A stretch of 64,000 nt of DNA, taken from NCBI GenBank assembly GCA_017415005.1, contig JAFQJK010000023.1, positions 30,834 through 94,833 of the forward strand. The letters run 5' to 3'. Each line of letters starts with the position of its first letter. The first letter of the stretch is position 1. This stretch comes from Rikenellaceae bacterium. Its GTDB lineage: Bacteria; Bacteroidota; Bacteroidia; Bacteroidales; Rikenellaceae. Made by a program: the position numbers and the translations under genes. The notes below the pieces were generated by a model. The model ran no database searches. It saw only the letters and a list, made by a program, of their open reading frames with translations, and was not told the origin of the DNA. This document shows, piece by piece, positions 24,481-32,958 of this stretch.

Positions 24481-25050
24481 TTAGCAGGGCGTGTACGTAA
24501 CGGCCAGTACGCGGGCCGTTTCGCCCTCGGCCGCGGTCGACAGGCAGTGCGGTACGATCGAGTCGTAATAGATGCTGTCCCCCGTGCGGAGCGTGTAGGT
24601 CTGGTTGCCGTAGCGGAGCTCTGCGGTCCCGTCGACCACATAGAGGAACTCCTCGCCCTCGTGGCTCGACCGCTGGTCGTCGCTGCATTTGCGGTAGGCG
24701 ACGTTGACCATGTAAGGCTCCATGTTACGGTCGGTCTTGTCCTTGGCCAGCGAGAAGAAGTCGAGGTGTGTGCGTGCCGCGGCGTTCTCGCTGGAGATGC
24801 TGACCGTGGGGATCGCATTTCCCGACGAGACGACGGGTCCGGGATGTTCTTCGCCGTCGAGGATGGTTCCGAGGCGTACGCCCAGCGCGCGGGCGATCTT
24901 GATCAGGGTCGATATCGACGGCACGAGGTCGCCGCTTTCGATCAGTTCCAACTGCGAGACCGGCAGGTGGGCCGCTTCGGCGGCCGTGTCCGGGGTGATC
25001 TGTGAAGCTTCGCGCAGCTGTTTGATTTTCTGTCCGATATGTTCAGCCAT
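24481..25050 (-). CDS. XRE-cupin transcriptional regulator
   Basis: A 189-residue regulator with an N-terminal XRE-type helix-turn-helix (about residues 6-62: IGQKIKQLREA, then LPVSQLELIESGDLVPS) and a C-terminal cupin domain (about 115-185) with HEGEEFLYVVDG and LRTGDSIYYDSIVPH, where the histidine and glutamate residues are placed to bind a metal or ligand. Regulators of this build sense small molecules linked to the neighbouring metabolic gene. Downstream on the same strand is the acyl-CoA synthetase, so fatty-acid or acyl-CoA sensing is a reasonable inference. Confidence 0.88.
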   Translation of the reverse strand: MAEHIGQKIKQLREASQITPDTAAEAAHLPVSQLELIESGDLVPSISTLIKIARALGVRLGTILDGEEHPGPVVSSGNAIPTVSISSENAAARTHLDFFSLAKDKTDRNMEPYMVNVAYRKCSDDQRSSHEGEEFLYVVDGTAELRYGNQTYTLRTGDSIYYDSIVPHCLSTAAEGETARVLAVTYTPC

Positions 25051-25205
25051 GGTGGTGGATTTTGCTTTTTTAGTGATCTAAAAGTAAATTGCACCATCCG
25101 GATGCGGAGGAAAACTTTCCGGGAAAATACGAAGTCCAACCGGCTGTTTCCGTATGCGGCGGCCGATGTCCTGCCCTTGCCGGCGCGCGATATGCAATAT
25201 TTTGC

Positions 25206-25213
25206 TACCTTTG
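25206..25213 (+). promoter_or_regulatory. Candidate -7 element upstream of proC
   Basis: TACCTTTG fits TAnnTTTG and lies 24 bp before the proC start. A matching TTTG at usual spacing was not seen. Confidence 0.45.
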
Positions 25214-25237
25214 CGGGGTAGGACCTATTTATATTGA

Positions 25238-26035
25238 ATGGAGATGAAGATTACGATCATTGGTGGCGGCAATATGGGCGGTTCGATCGCCCGCGGTGTC
25301 GTGGCGGCCGGCGTGCTGGCAGCCGAAGACGTGACGGTGTCCGACCTGTCGGATGCCGTGCACGATGGATTTAAGGCTTTCAACCCGGCGATCCGGTTGT
25401 CGAAAGACAATGCCGAGGCTGTGCTCGGCGCCGACATTGTGTTCGTAGCGGTCAAGCCGTGGCTGGTCGAGACGGTGATGAGCCAGATCCGCGATGTGCT
25501 CGACGCGACGCGGCAGATGGTCGTTTCGATCGCTGCCGGCGTGTCGTTCGAGGCGCTCGAAGGCTACCTGATGACGCCCTCGCAGCCGGCCCCGGTGCTG
25601 TTCCGCGTGATCCGCAATACGGCCATTTCGCTGGGCGAGAGCGTGACCTTCGTTGCGCAGCACGGCGCATCGGACGACCAGGTGCGTACGGTCGGGGGCA
25701 TCCTGTCCAGGCTGGGCGAGGTGATCCTCGTGCCCGAGGAGAAGATGATGGCCGGGACGGCGCTCGCCTCGTGCGGGATCGCCTATGCGCTTCAGTATAT
25801 CAACGCCTCGATGCAGGGCGGCGAGGAGCTGGGTTTCACGCAGGACGAGTCGCTGCGTATCGTGATGCAGACCGTTCGCGGCGCTCTGGCCATGCTGGCT
25901 GCCAACCACACGCTGCCGCAGGCCGAGATCGACAAGGTGACCACGCCGGGCGGCATTACGCTCAAGGGGCTGGCAGCCATGAAGGAGGCCGGCTTCGCCG
26001 AGGCGGTGATCGCCGGGCTCAAGGCCAGCCGGTAG
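25238..26035 (+). CDS. proC: Pyrroline-5-carboxylate reductase
   Basis: A 265-residue enzyme for the last step of proline synthesis, reducing pyrroline-5-carboxylate with NAD(P)H. The dinucleotide-binding motif IIGGGNMGGSI is at residues 7-17 and the family's C-terminal helical signature is present near 222-245 (VTTPGGITLKGLAAM). A second ATG two codons in (MKITI) may be the true start. It is the first of three proline genes in the order proC, proB, proA. Confidence 0.95.
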   Translation: MEMKITIIGGGNMGGSIARGVVAAGVLAAEDVTVSDLSDAVHDGFKAFNPAIRLSKDNAEAVLGADIVFVAVKPWLVETVMSQIRDVLDATRQMVVSIAAGVSFEALEGYLMTPSQPAPVLFRVIRNTAISLGESVTFVAQHGASDDQVRTVGGILSRLGEVILVPEEKMMAGTALASCGIAYALQYINASMQGGEELGFTQDESLRIVMQTVRGALAMLAANHTLPQAEIDKVTTPGGITLKGLAAMKEAGFAEAVIAGLKASR

Positions 26036-26185
26036 CGGCTTGTCCGGCCGGTCCGCGGTACTCCGCGGCGGCCGTCGGGCGCTGTCCCCGGGCCGTGCTG
26101 TCCGTGGCGGCCGGCCGTGCCCGACACCTCTGCGCCGTTGTGCGGGCAGGGCGCTGTCTATTTCCCATATCAGTTTTCAAGTGAG

Positions 26186-27277
26186 ATGACAAAGTATAAA
26201 TATAAGAGGGTGGTGGTCAAGATCGGCAGCAACGTGCTGACCCGGTCCGACGGAACGCTCGACACGACGCGGATGTCGGCGCTGGTCGACCAGATCGCCG
26301 CGCTGCACCGCGCGGGCGTCGAGGTGATCATGGTCTCGTCGGGGGCCGTGGCTTCGGGGCGCAGCGAGATGCGCGGCACGGTGCACAAGCTCGATCCGGT
26401 CTCGGCGCGCCAGTTGTTCTCGGCCGTGGGGCAGGTCAAGCTGATCAACCGCTACTACAACCTGTTTCGCGAGCAGCAGATCGTCTGCGGCCAGGTGCTC
26501 ACCACCAAGGAGAACCTCTCGACGCGTCGCCATTACCTCAACCAGCGCAACTGCATGCACGCGATGCTGGCCAACGGGGTGATCCCGATCGTCAATGAGA
26601 ACGATACGATCTCCGTGACGGAGCTCATGTTCACCGACAACGACGAGCTCTCTGGCCTCGTTTCGACGATGATGGACGCCGAGGCGCTCATCATTCTGAG
26701 CAACATTGACGGTATCTACAACGGCAACCCGGCCGATCCGGGGACCGAGGTGATCCGCGAGATCCGTTCCGGGAAGGACGACATCGCGCAGTATGTTCAG
26801 GCCAGGAAGTCTGAGTTCGGACGCGGGGGGATGCTCACCAAGAGCCGTATTGCCTCGAAGGTGGCCGACGAGGGCGTTGAGGTGGTGATCGCCAACGGTA
26901 AGCGCGACAGTGTGCTGCTCGACGTGCTCGATCCGCAGTCCACGCTTGTCTGCACGCGCTTCGTCCCTGCGCCGCGCGCCATTTCGGGGGTCAAGAAGTG
27001 GATCGCCCATTCGGACGGCTTCACCAAGGGCGAGGTGCATATCAACGAGGGGGCGTACGAGGCGCTGACCTCGCCGCGCGCGGTGAGCCTGCTGCCCGTG
27101 GGCGTGAGCCGTGTCGAGGGCGAGTTCGAGAAAGACGACGTGGTGCGTATCGTGGCGCCCGACGGTACCCCGATCGGCGTGGGCCGCGTCGCGGCCGACA
27201 GCGCGAAGGCGCGTGCCATGATCGGCAAGAAGGGGGCCCGTGCGCTGATCCACTACGATTACCTTTATCTGGATTAG
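26186..27277 (+). CDS. proB: Glutamate 5-kinase with PUA domain
   Basis: A 363-residue enzyme that phosphorylates glutamate to start proline synthesis and is normally feedback-inhibited by proline. The amino-acid kinase domain shows VVVKIGSNVLT (about 8-18), MVSSGAVASG, NENDTISV and GRGGMLTKS; a C-terminal PUA domain (about 275-355) is present. The ATG at 26186 is chosen because the upstream in-frame sequence has no family similarity. A perfect 32-bp palindrome begins on the last base of its stop codon, ahead of proA. Confidence 0.95.
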   Translation: MTKYKYKRVVVKIGSNVLTRSDGTLDTTRMSALVDQIAALHRAGVEVIMVSSGAVASGRSEMRGTVHKLDPVSARQLFSAVGQVKLINRYYNLFREQQIVCGQVLTTKENLSTRRHYLNQRNCMHAMLANGVIPIVNENDTISVTELMFTDNDELSGLVSTMMDAEALIILSNIDGIYNGNPADPGTEVIREIRSGKDDIAQYVQARKSEFGRGGMLTKSRIASKVADEGVEVVIANGKRDSVLLDVLDPQSTLVCTRFVPAPRAISGVKKWIAHSDGFTKGEVHINEGAYEALTSPRAVSLLPVGVSRVEGEFEKDDVVRIVAPDGTPIGVGRVAADSAKARAMIGKKGARALIHYDYLYLD

Positions 27278-27308
27278 GCCGGTCGCATGGCCGGCCATGC
27301 GACCGGCC
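27277..27308. repeat. Perfect 32-bp palindrome between proB and proA
   Basis: GGCCGGTCGCATGGCC is followed directly by its exact reverse complement. It begins on the last base of the proB stop codon. There is no T-run after it, so it is not a standard terminator; it could be a protein-binding site, a mild attenuator, or protect the proB 3' end. Confidence 0.8.
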
Positions 27309-27377
27309 GGTGCCGGGATGAAACGATAATATGCCGGGGGGCTGAGCGTCCTCCGCAAGCGATAAAACCGAGAGACG

Positions 27378-28625
27378 ATGAACCTGAAACCGCTGTTCGG
27401 GCGGAGCCGCGCGGCGAGCGTGCAGCTCAACCTGCTCGATGAGAAGAAGATCGGCGAGGTGCTCGGCCGGGTGGCCGATGCCGCCGAGGCCAATACGGAT
27501 TATATCCTGGCCGAGAATGCCAAAGACCTGGCCCGCATGGAGCGCAGTGATCCGATGTACGACCGGCTGTTGCTCACGCGCGAGCGCCTGGCGGGGATCG
27601 CGGCCGACATCCGCAATGTGGCGACGCTCCCTGCGCCGCAGGGCCGCGTGCTCGAAGAGTCGGTGCGCCCCAACGGGATGCGGATCACCAAGGTGAGCGT
27701 GCCGTTCGGCGTGATCGGCGTGGTCTACGAGGCGCGCCCCAATGTCAGCTTCGATGTTTTCTCGCTCTGCTTCAAGTCTGGCAACGCCTGCCTGCTCAAG
27801 GGCGGTACCGACGCTTACCGTTCCAACGAGGCGATCGTCTCGGTGATCCGGGGCGTACTGGCGCAGTGCGGCGTGAGCGAGGATGCGGTGATCCTGCTCC
27901 CGGCCGGCCGCGAGGCGACGGGCGAGTTGCTCGCCGCCGTGGGCGACGTCGATCTGATCATCCCGCGCGGCAGCAGGGGACTGATCGACTTCGTGCGCGA
28001 CCATGCCCGCGTGCCGGTGATCGAGACCGGTGCCGGGATCTGCCATACCTATTTCGATAAGGCCGGCGACACGGCCAAGGGCGCCGCGATCGTCCACAAT
28101 GCCAAGACGCGCCGCGTGAGTGTCTGCAATGCGCTCGACAGTCTTATCGTGCATGCCGACCGCCTGGCCGACCTTCCCGCGCTCTGCGCCCGGCTGGCCG
28201 ATAGCCGTGTGATCGTCTATGCCGATCCCCGGGCCTATGCGGCACTCGCTGGCCACTATCCGGCCGACCTGCTCGAGCCCGCGACGGACCATAGCTTCGG
28301 GACCGAGTTCCTCGACTATAAGATGTCGGTCAAGACGGTCGACTCGATCTCTGGGGCGATCGACCATGTGGCCCGCTACTCGTCGAAGCACAGCGAGGCG
28401 ATCGTGACGGAGGACGCCGATGCTGCGGCCCTCTACCTCAAGATGGTCGATGCGGCCTGTGTCTATGTCAACGTTTCGACGGCCTTCACCGACGGGGCAC
28501 AGTTCGGTCTGGGGGCCGAGATCGGTATCAGTACGCAGAAGCTGCATGCCCGGGGCCCGATGGCGCTGCGCGAGCTGACCAGCTACAAGTACCTCATCGA
28601 AGGCGACGGCCAGATCCGTGCCTGA
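27378..28625 (+). CDS. proA: Glutamate-5-semialdehyde dehydrogenase
   Basis: A 415-residue NADPH-dependent enzyme that reduces glutamyl-5-phosphate in proline synthesis. The family start, the segment [15 protein letters not shown] (about 112-126) and the catalytic cysteine in [11 protein letters not shown] (about C254) are intact, as is the C-terminal [17 protein letters not shown] motif. Length is usual. It follows proB by 100 bp on the same strand; together with proC upstream it completes the glutamate-to-proline pathway. Confidence 0.96.
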   Translation: MNLKPLFGRSRAASVQLNLLDEKKIGEVLGRVADAAEANTDYILAENAKDLARMERSDPMYDRLLLTRERLAGIAADIRNVATLPAPQGRVLEESVRPNGMRITKVSVPFGVIGVVYEARPNVSFDVFSLCFKSGNACLLKGGTDAYRSNEAIVSVIRGVLAQCGVSEDAVILLPAGREATGELLAAVGDVDLIIPRGSRGLIDFVRDHARVPVIETGAGICHTYFDKAGDTAKGAAIVHNAKTRRVSVCNALDSLIVHADRLADLPALCARLADSRVIVYADPRAYAALAGHYPADLLEPATDHSFGTEFLDYKMSVKTVDSISGAIDHVARYSSKHSEAIVTEDADAAALYLKMVDAACVYVNVSTAFTDGAQFGLGAEIGISTQKLHARGPMALRELTSYKYLIEGDGQIRA

Positions 28626-28844
28626 GCGGCGGGCCGTCCGGTACAGGCCGGTCGGAGACGGGCATGTGTTCCTGAGGCGGCGGTCGTCCCGGCCCCGGCC
28701 GATGGACGGTCGGTTGCCCGTTCACCGGCCCTTCGTTGCCCGTCCTGTTTCCCGTGTTGCATAGGATCGTTTATTCTTTACTGTTGTCTTTCGGACAAGT
28801 TACTTTTGCCATTGCCGTAAAAGCAACCCAAAGGTCTACCGCTC
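28626..28844. other. Intergenic region after proA
   Basis: GC-rich stretch after proA, changing to an AT-richer patch near 28760-28840. No gene or T-tailed terminator is seen. It leads into the nested inverted repeat described next. Confidence 0.4.
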
Positions 28845-28998
28845 ATAAAACCGGCTGAAACCGGGCAGTCCGTCCGGGCGACGGCTACCTTCTCCTTTTA
28901 GGCCTCGGGTGCTCACGTGTCCCTCGGCCTAATGTTCGTCGGACCGCAGCCGTCGCCTCCCTGTCCGTCCGCCCCCGGTTTCTTCACGCCGGTTTTAT
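28845..28998. repeat. Nested inverted-repeat element
   Basis: Three sets of arms nest inside 154 bp: ATAAAACCGGC (28845-28855) with GCCGGTTTTAT (28988-28998) and, inside it, GAAACCGGG with CCCGGTTTC; CGACGGCT (28879-28886) with AGCCGTCG (28948-28955); and TTAGGCC (28898-28904) with GGCCTAA (28926-28932). It has the shape of a non-coding structured RNA or a small non-autonomous mobile element. No transposase lies nearby. Confidence 0.6.
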
Positions 28999-29109
28999 CA
29001 GGCAGGTTGCAGGGGTAGCCGCTTTTCCTGTAGGCGATCGGCCCTGCGGCCGGCGTGGGGCGCCCGCTCCGCGAAGGCGTCCTCCCGGAGCCGCAGGCTG
29101 TCCGGGCGA

Positions 29110-29224
29110 AGTGAGTTTTGCGGCTCAGGACGGCAAGCGGCTAATGCGGTGGATACAAAGGAACGCAGCCTCATTATTCGGAGTCGCCGGAGCGACCTTC
29201 TTTTGCATCAAGGCAAAAGAAGAA
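29110..29224. repeat. Two-hairpin interspersed repeat, copy 1
   Basis: About 115 bp that align with 36282-36397. It ends in two hairpins: GTCGC-CGGA-GCGAC (29183-29196) and TTCTTTTGC-6 nt-GCAAAAGAA (29198-29221). It lies directly before the HAD phosphatase gene. Confidence 0.65.
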
Positions 29225-29255
29225 TAAATAAACGATCTTCTGAAATGCGTCGACC

Positions 29256-29876
29256 ATGAGGTACAGGCACCTGGTTTTTGACATCGACGGCACGCTGCTC
29301 GATTCCGAATATGCCGACCTGCACGGGCTGCAGGATACGATCCGCGAGCTTCGGGGCCGGGTTGTTCCGGTCGACGAGCTTCGGTTTGCATTGGGAATTC
29401 CCGGCGAGTCGGCGCTCCGGCAGTTGGGGATCGCCGATCCGGTGTCCGCCAATGCGCTTTGGAACAGGAATATGCAGAGGTATGGCGGGACGATCCGCCT
29501 GTTCGATGGCATTGCCGGGCTGTTGCCCCGGCTCAGGGAGCAGGGCCGTTCGCTCGGGATCGTCACATCGAAGAACCGGCAGGAGTTTGCGCTGGACTTC
29601 GAGCCGCAGGGGGTCGCCGGTTATTTCGATACGGTCGTGTGCGTTACCGACTCGCCGCGTCCCAAGCCCTTTGCCGATCCGCTGCTTACCTATATGGAGC
29701 GGACCGGCACGCGGCCGTGCGAGATCGTCTATATCGGCGATACGGCCTATGATTCCCTCTGCGCGCAGCGCGCCGGCGTCGATTTCGGCCTTGCCTTATG
29801 GGGCGGCGCTCCGGCCGACCCGGTCGAAGCCCGCTACTGTTTTCGTGATCCGGGCGAGATCCTGGCGGTCGGGTAG
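29256..29876 (+). CDS. HAD family hydrolase (phosphoglycolate-phosphatase-like)
   Basis: A 206-residue haloacid-dehalogenase-type phosphatase. Motif I FDIDGTLLDSE is at residues 8-18 with nucleophile D9, motif II is the T of VTSKN (about 104), motif III lysine is in PRPKP (about 137), and motif IV is YIGDTAYDS (about 161-169). The cap is of the small helical type seen in Gph and PpaX proteins. Substrate is unknown. It follows the two-hairpin repeat; no operon partner. Confidence 0.87.
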   Translation: MRYRHLVFDIDGTLLDSEYADLHGLQDTIRELRGRVVPVDELRFALGIPGESALRQLGIADPVSANALWNRNMQRYGGTIRLFDGIAGLLPRLREQGRSLGIVTSKNRQEFALDFEPQGVAGYFDTVVCVTDSPRPKPFADPLLTYMERTGTRPCEIVYIGDTAYDSLCAQRAGVDFGLALWGGAPADPVEARYCFRDPGEILAVG

Positions 29877-30035
29877 CCGCTGTCGCCCCTCCCCTCCGTT
29901 TGGCCGCCTTATTGGAGTCCCTGATGCCGCACCCGGTCCGGCGACGCGGGTGTACCGGCAGCAGTCGCCTGCGCGTTACTGCTTCCGGCGGGGCCTGCAG
30001 GCTCCTGGCCGGAGGGGATCCCCGCGCCCCTGCCG

Positions 30036-30542
30036 CTAAAGCTCGATCTCGGCCGGCATCTCCCCGTCGGGCAGCAGCCCCCACTCATTGTCGACGAAGC
30101 TCTCGCCAGAGATATCCTTGACGGCCATCTTCATGTACTTACCCTCGGCCGTGGCGGCCACCTCGCCGTTGGGGAGGATCAGCTCGCCCGTTCCCTGGAA
30201 GAAGCGGCCGTGGTCGACGGTGATCCGGCCGATCACCTTGAGCTCCTGTTCGAGGGGCACCTGTTTTTTGTATCGGGTCGTCAGCTCGAGCGTCACGCCC
30301 CACACCATGTCGCCGTAGTGGGCACAGATGGCACGCCCGATCGTTTCGTCGAGCATTGCGGCGATCGCCCCGCCGTGCATCCGGTTGGGATAGCTCTGGT
30401 GGTGGTCTTCGGGCGTGAACACGGAGATCAGCTCGTTGTCCTCGGTTTCATAGAACCGGGCCCGGAGGCCGTGTGCGTTGTCCATGCCGCAGACGAAGCA
30501 GCGGCGCGAGTTGAATTGCTGACGTTTGATCTTATACTTCAT
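30036..30542 (-). CDS. Hotdog-fold thioesterase (PaaI-like)
   Basis: A 168-residue protein with a single hotdog domain that probably hydrolyses an acyl-CoA. It has a cysteine pair at the N-terminus (RRCFVCG, about 14-20), and the PaaI-type core YPNRMHGGAIAAMLDETIGRA (residues about 50-70) that includes the HGG motif and the catalytic acidic residue DE. The C-terminal GRFFQGTGELILPNG strand is typical. The start ATG at 30542 lies 20 bp from a TATATTTG box in the first unit of the 73-bp tandem repeat, which makes the repeat array its promoter region. Confidence 0.85.
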   Translation of the reverse strand: MKYKIKRQQFNSRRCFVCGMDNAHGLRARFYETEDNELISVFTPEDHHQSYPNRMHGGAIAAMLDETIGRAICAHYGDMVWGVTLELTTRYKKQVPLEQELKVIGRITVDHGRFFQGTGELILPNGEVAATAEGKYMKMAVKDISGESFVDNEWGLLPDGEMPAEIEL

Positions 30543-30561
30543 AGTTCGCGATTCTTTGTAC

Positions 30562-30942
30562 CAAATATAGTGAAAGCCGAGCGACAAGGCGAAAACTTGT
30601 TTTCAGACTTGTCCGAGGCGCCTCCTGTATTATTCAAATATAGTGAAAGCCGGGCGGCAAGGCGAAAACTTGTTTTCAGGCTTGTCCGAGCGCCTCCTGT
30701 GGTTTTGCAAATATAGTGAAAGCCGGGCGGCATCGTGCAAATTGGTTTGCAAAGATGTCCGAACCGCATCTTATATGCTACCGGTATAGCAAAAGCCGAA
30801 CGACAGTCGGAGCGTCTGCGCTCAAATATTGCCGGGCCGCCTCCCGTATTCTATCGATATGGTGGAAGCCGAACGACAAAGCCGAGCTTGCCCGCAGCCC
30901 TGCCGGGATCTTTCCTGCCCGTATATACAAATATAGTGATTT
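30562..30942 (-). repeat. 73-bp tandem repeats, each with a promoter-like box
   Basis: Five degenerate units start at 30562, 30635, 30708, 30781 and 30855, and a partial sixth begins at 30928; spacing is 73, 73, 73, 74 and 73 bp. The unit head reads CAAATATAGTGAAAGCCG, which on the minus strand is CGGCTTTCACTATATTTG and carries the -7 box TATATTTG. Units 1 to 3 and the partial sixth keep this box; units 4 and 5 have diverged. Units nearest the thioesterase gene are the best conserved. Confidence 0.85.
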
Positions 30943-31155
30943 TCCCGGTTCGTTCGGCTTCCTTTGCGCCGGCTCCGGTGCCGGGCACGTGCTTGTTCCG
31001 CAAATCCCCGGCCGTCCGTGAGCAACGGAACGAGAAATAAATTACCTTTGCGCCGGTCATCTCCTGTGGTGGGATGTACCCGCCCGCGTCGGCGTGCCAT
31101 AGGCGCACGCGGCCGTATCCGCTGAATCCGCCAACCGCAATAACTGCTTTGCCCG

Positions 31156-31524
31156 ATGAAAGGAATCTCTGCCATTTTGCTGCTCGTGGTCTCCAATATG
31201 TTCATGACGATGGCCTGGTACGGCCACCTCAAGTTCAGGGAGATGAAAGGTTTCGACGCGTTGCCGCTCATTGCGGTCATCCTCGTGAGCTGGGGCGTTG
31301 CGTTTTTCGAGTATTGTTTCCAGGTGCCGGCCAACCGGATCGGCTTCCGGGGGAACGGAGGCCCGTTCTCGCTCGTCGAGCTGAAGGTGATCCAGGAGGT
31401 GGTTTCGCTTACGGTCTTCACTCTGTTTGCGCTGCTGTTTTTCAAGACCGAGACTTTTCGCTGGAACCACCTCGTCTCGTTCTTTTGTCTGGTGCTGGCC
31501 GTCCTTTTCGCGTTTAAGAGATAG
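31156..31524 (+). CDS. DUF486 family small membrane protein
   Basis: A 122-residue membrane protein of the DUF486 family, distantly related to small drug/metabolite transporters. Four hydrophobic segments are visible (about 3-22, 36-55, 78-98 and 103-119). Family features include MAWYGHLKF (about 19-27), SWGVAFFEYCFQVPANRIG (about 45-63) and the conserved QFxL-like helix VELKVIQEV. The function of the family is not established; it should sit in the inner membrane. It stands alone with about 120 bp to the next gene. Confidence 0.85.
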   Translation: MKGISAILLLVVSNMFMTMAWYGHLKFREMKGFDALPLIAVILVSWGVAFFEYCFQVPANRIGFRGNGGPFSLVELKVIQEVVSLTVFTLFALLFFKTETFRWNHLVSFFCLVLAVLFAFKR

Positions 31525-31585
31525 CCGGCTGCTTCCCGCTCCGGCCCGACCCTGACTTTTGCCGCATAAAATTTATGCCCTGAAG

Positions 31586-31616
31586 TTTGGCGTTTTGATT
31601 TTTATCGCTATTTTTG
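31586..31616 (+). promoter_or_regulatory. Promoter of the Fur-family regulator
   Basis: TTTG (31586-31589), a 19-bp spacer and TATTTTTG (31609-31616) match the phylum consensus, 31 bp before the start codon. Confidence 0.75.
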
Positions 31617-31647
31617 TGTCGGATTCATATTTGTAATTAGTACAATT

Positions 31648-32070
31648 ATGTCGGCAAACGTTCAGGAATATCTCATGCGTCACGGCATACGTCCATCGCT
31701 CCAGCGGATGGCGGTGATGGAGTATCTGATGACGCACCGGACCCATCCGACTGCCGATGAGATTTACGGCGCACTGAGCCCGTCGATGCCCACGCTGTCC
31801 AGGACCACGGTCTACAATACGCTCAATCTGCTTGCCTCCCGGGGCGCTGTGCTCGCGCTCGATATAGATGCCCGGCAGACGCGTTTTGACGGCGATACAT
31901 CGCTGCATGCCCATTTTCTTTGCAAGTCGTGCGGCGCGATCCACGATATGCCCGTGGCGGACGACGCTATGCGGATGCTCCGCCCGTTCGTCCCGGTACA
32001 GGTCGATGATGTTCAGATCCTGTATAAGGGTGTTTGTTGCGAATGTTACAAATGTAAGACGAACGATTAA
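31648..32070 (+). CDS. Fur/PerR family transcriptional regulator
   Basis: A 140-residue metal-dependent repressor. The winged-helix part includes RPSLQRMAVMEYL (about 11-23) and TLSRTTVYNTLNLL (about 49-62), the recognition helix. The dimerisation part carries HAHFLCKSCGAIHD (about 87-100) and a second pair CCECYKC near the C-terminus, giving a structural zinc site; a PerR-like sensing site is likely. It lies 31 bp upstream of rubrerythrin on the same strand, and the pairing of PerR-type regulators with rubrerythrin supports a peroxide-stress role. It has its own promoter. Confidence 0.9.
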   Translation: MSANVQEYLMRHGIRPSLQRMAVMEYLMTHRTHPTADEIYGALSPSMPTLSRTTVYNTLNLLASRGAVLALDIDARQTRFDGDTSLHAHFLCKSCGAIHDMPVADDAMRMLRPFVPVQVDDVQILYKGVCCECYKCKTND

Positions 32071-32101
32071 CTCATATATTTACCGATTTAAACTTAATTA
32101 G

Positions 32102-32653
32102 ATGATGAAAAAGTTCAGATGTACTGTTTGCGGTTATGTGCACACCGGTGACGAGGCTCCCGAGAAATGCCCCCAGTGCGGTGTTCCTGCGTCGAAGTTC
32201 GTAGAGATGGAAGAGAGCGAAGGCGCGCTGTCGTTTGCCGACGAGCATGTGATCGGCGTGGCCAAGGGTGTTGACGAAGAGGTGCTTGAGGGCCTGAAAG
32301 CTCACTTTATGGGTGAGTGTACCGAGGTGGGCATGTACCTGGCCATGAGCCGTCAGGCCGACCGCGAGGGCTATCCCGAGGTGGCCGAGGCATACAAGCG
32401 CTTTGCCTGGGAGGAGGCCGAGCACGCAGCCAAGTTCGCCGAGCTGCTGGGCGAGGTGGTCTGGGATACCAAGACCAACCTGAAGGCCCGCATGGAGGCC
32501 GAGTGCGGCGCTTGCGAGGACAAAAAGCGTATCGCTACGCGTGCCAAGCAGCTCAACCTGGACGCTATCCACGATACGGTTCACGAAATGGCCAAGGACG
32601 AGGCGCGTCATGGCAAGGCTTTTGAAGGGCTTTATAACAGGTACTTCAAATAG
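32102..32653 (+). CDS. rbr: Rubrerythrin with N-terminal rubredoxin domain
   Basis: A 183-residue peroxide-reducing iron protein of anaerobes. The rubredoxin domain comes first ([10 protein letters not shown] and CPQCG, residues about 7-28), followed by the ferritin-like diiron domain (residues about 45-180) with [25 protein letters not shown] and [12 protein letters not shown] supplying the E and H ligands. This order is the reverse of classical rubrerythrin, in which rubredoxin is C-terminal, and matches the reverse form found in several anaerobes. It directly follows the Fur/PerR-like gene by 31 bp. Confidence 0.93.
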   Translation: MMKKFRCTVCGYVHTGDEAPEKCPQCGVPASKFVEMEESEGALSFADEHVIGVAKGVDEEVLEGLKAHFMGECTEVGMYLAMSRQADREGYPEVAEAYKRFAWEEAEHAAKFAELLGEVVWDTKTNLKARMEAECGACEDKKRIATRAKQLNLDAIHDTVHEMAKDEARHGKAFEGLYNRYFK

Positions 32654-32875
32654 TGGAGTAAGGTTAGGTTATTAGGTTAGTGTGGCAACGGGGCGTCCGG
32701 CAGGGTGTCCCGTTGCTGTTTTTGCGCTGTTCGGGCCGGCGGCTGTCCGGGCTGCCTGCGGGTCTTGCGACCGTACTCATGGTCGTTCCGTGTCTCGTCC
32801 CGTTTCGCGCGATCGTGGAAGTGGCCATTGCCGGGGCTGCGGCGGGGATTTGGACCGTATGGCCGGAGATGTAAG
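32654..32875. other. Intergenic region after rubrerythrin
   Basis: No gene seen. It ends at a strong terminator shared with the convergent nitronate monooxygenase gene. Confidence 0.5.
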
Positions 32876-32912
32876 AAAGCCGCCCCGGTCGGCAGAAACC
32901 GGGGCGGCTTTT
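32876..32912. terminator. Bidirectional rho-independent terminator
   Basis: AAAGCCGCCCCGGT pairs with ACCGGGGCGGCTTT and has A- and T-tracts on its two sides. It separates the convergent rubrerythrin and nitronate monooxygenase genes. Confidence 0.9.
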
Positions 32913-32958
32913 CGTATGATGAGGGGCCGGTGCTTCGCGCGTCGGGCCCGGTCGGGCA

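Noticed and set aside
30562..30942. CRISPR array
   Set aside because: Units are about 73 bp with similarity along the whole unit and no unique spacers, and no cas genes are near.
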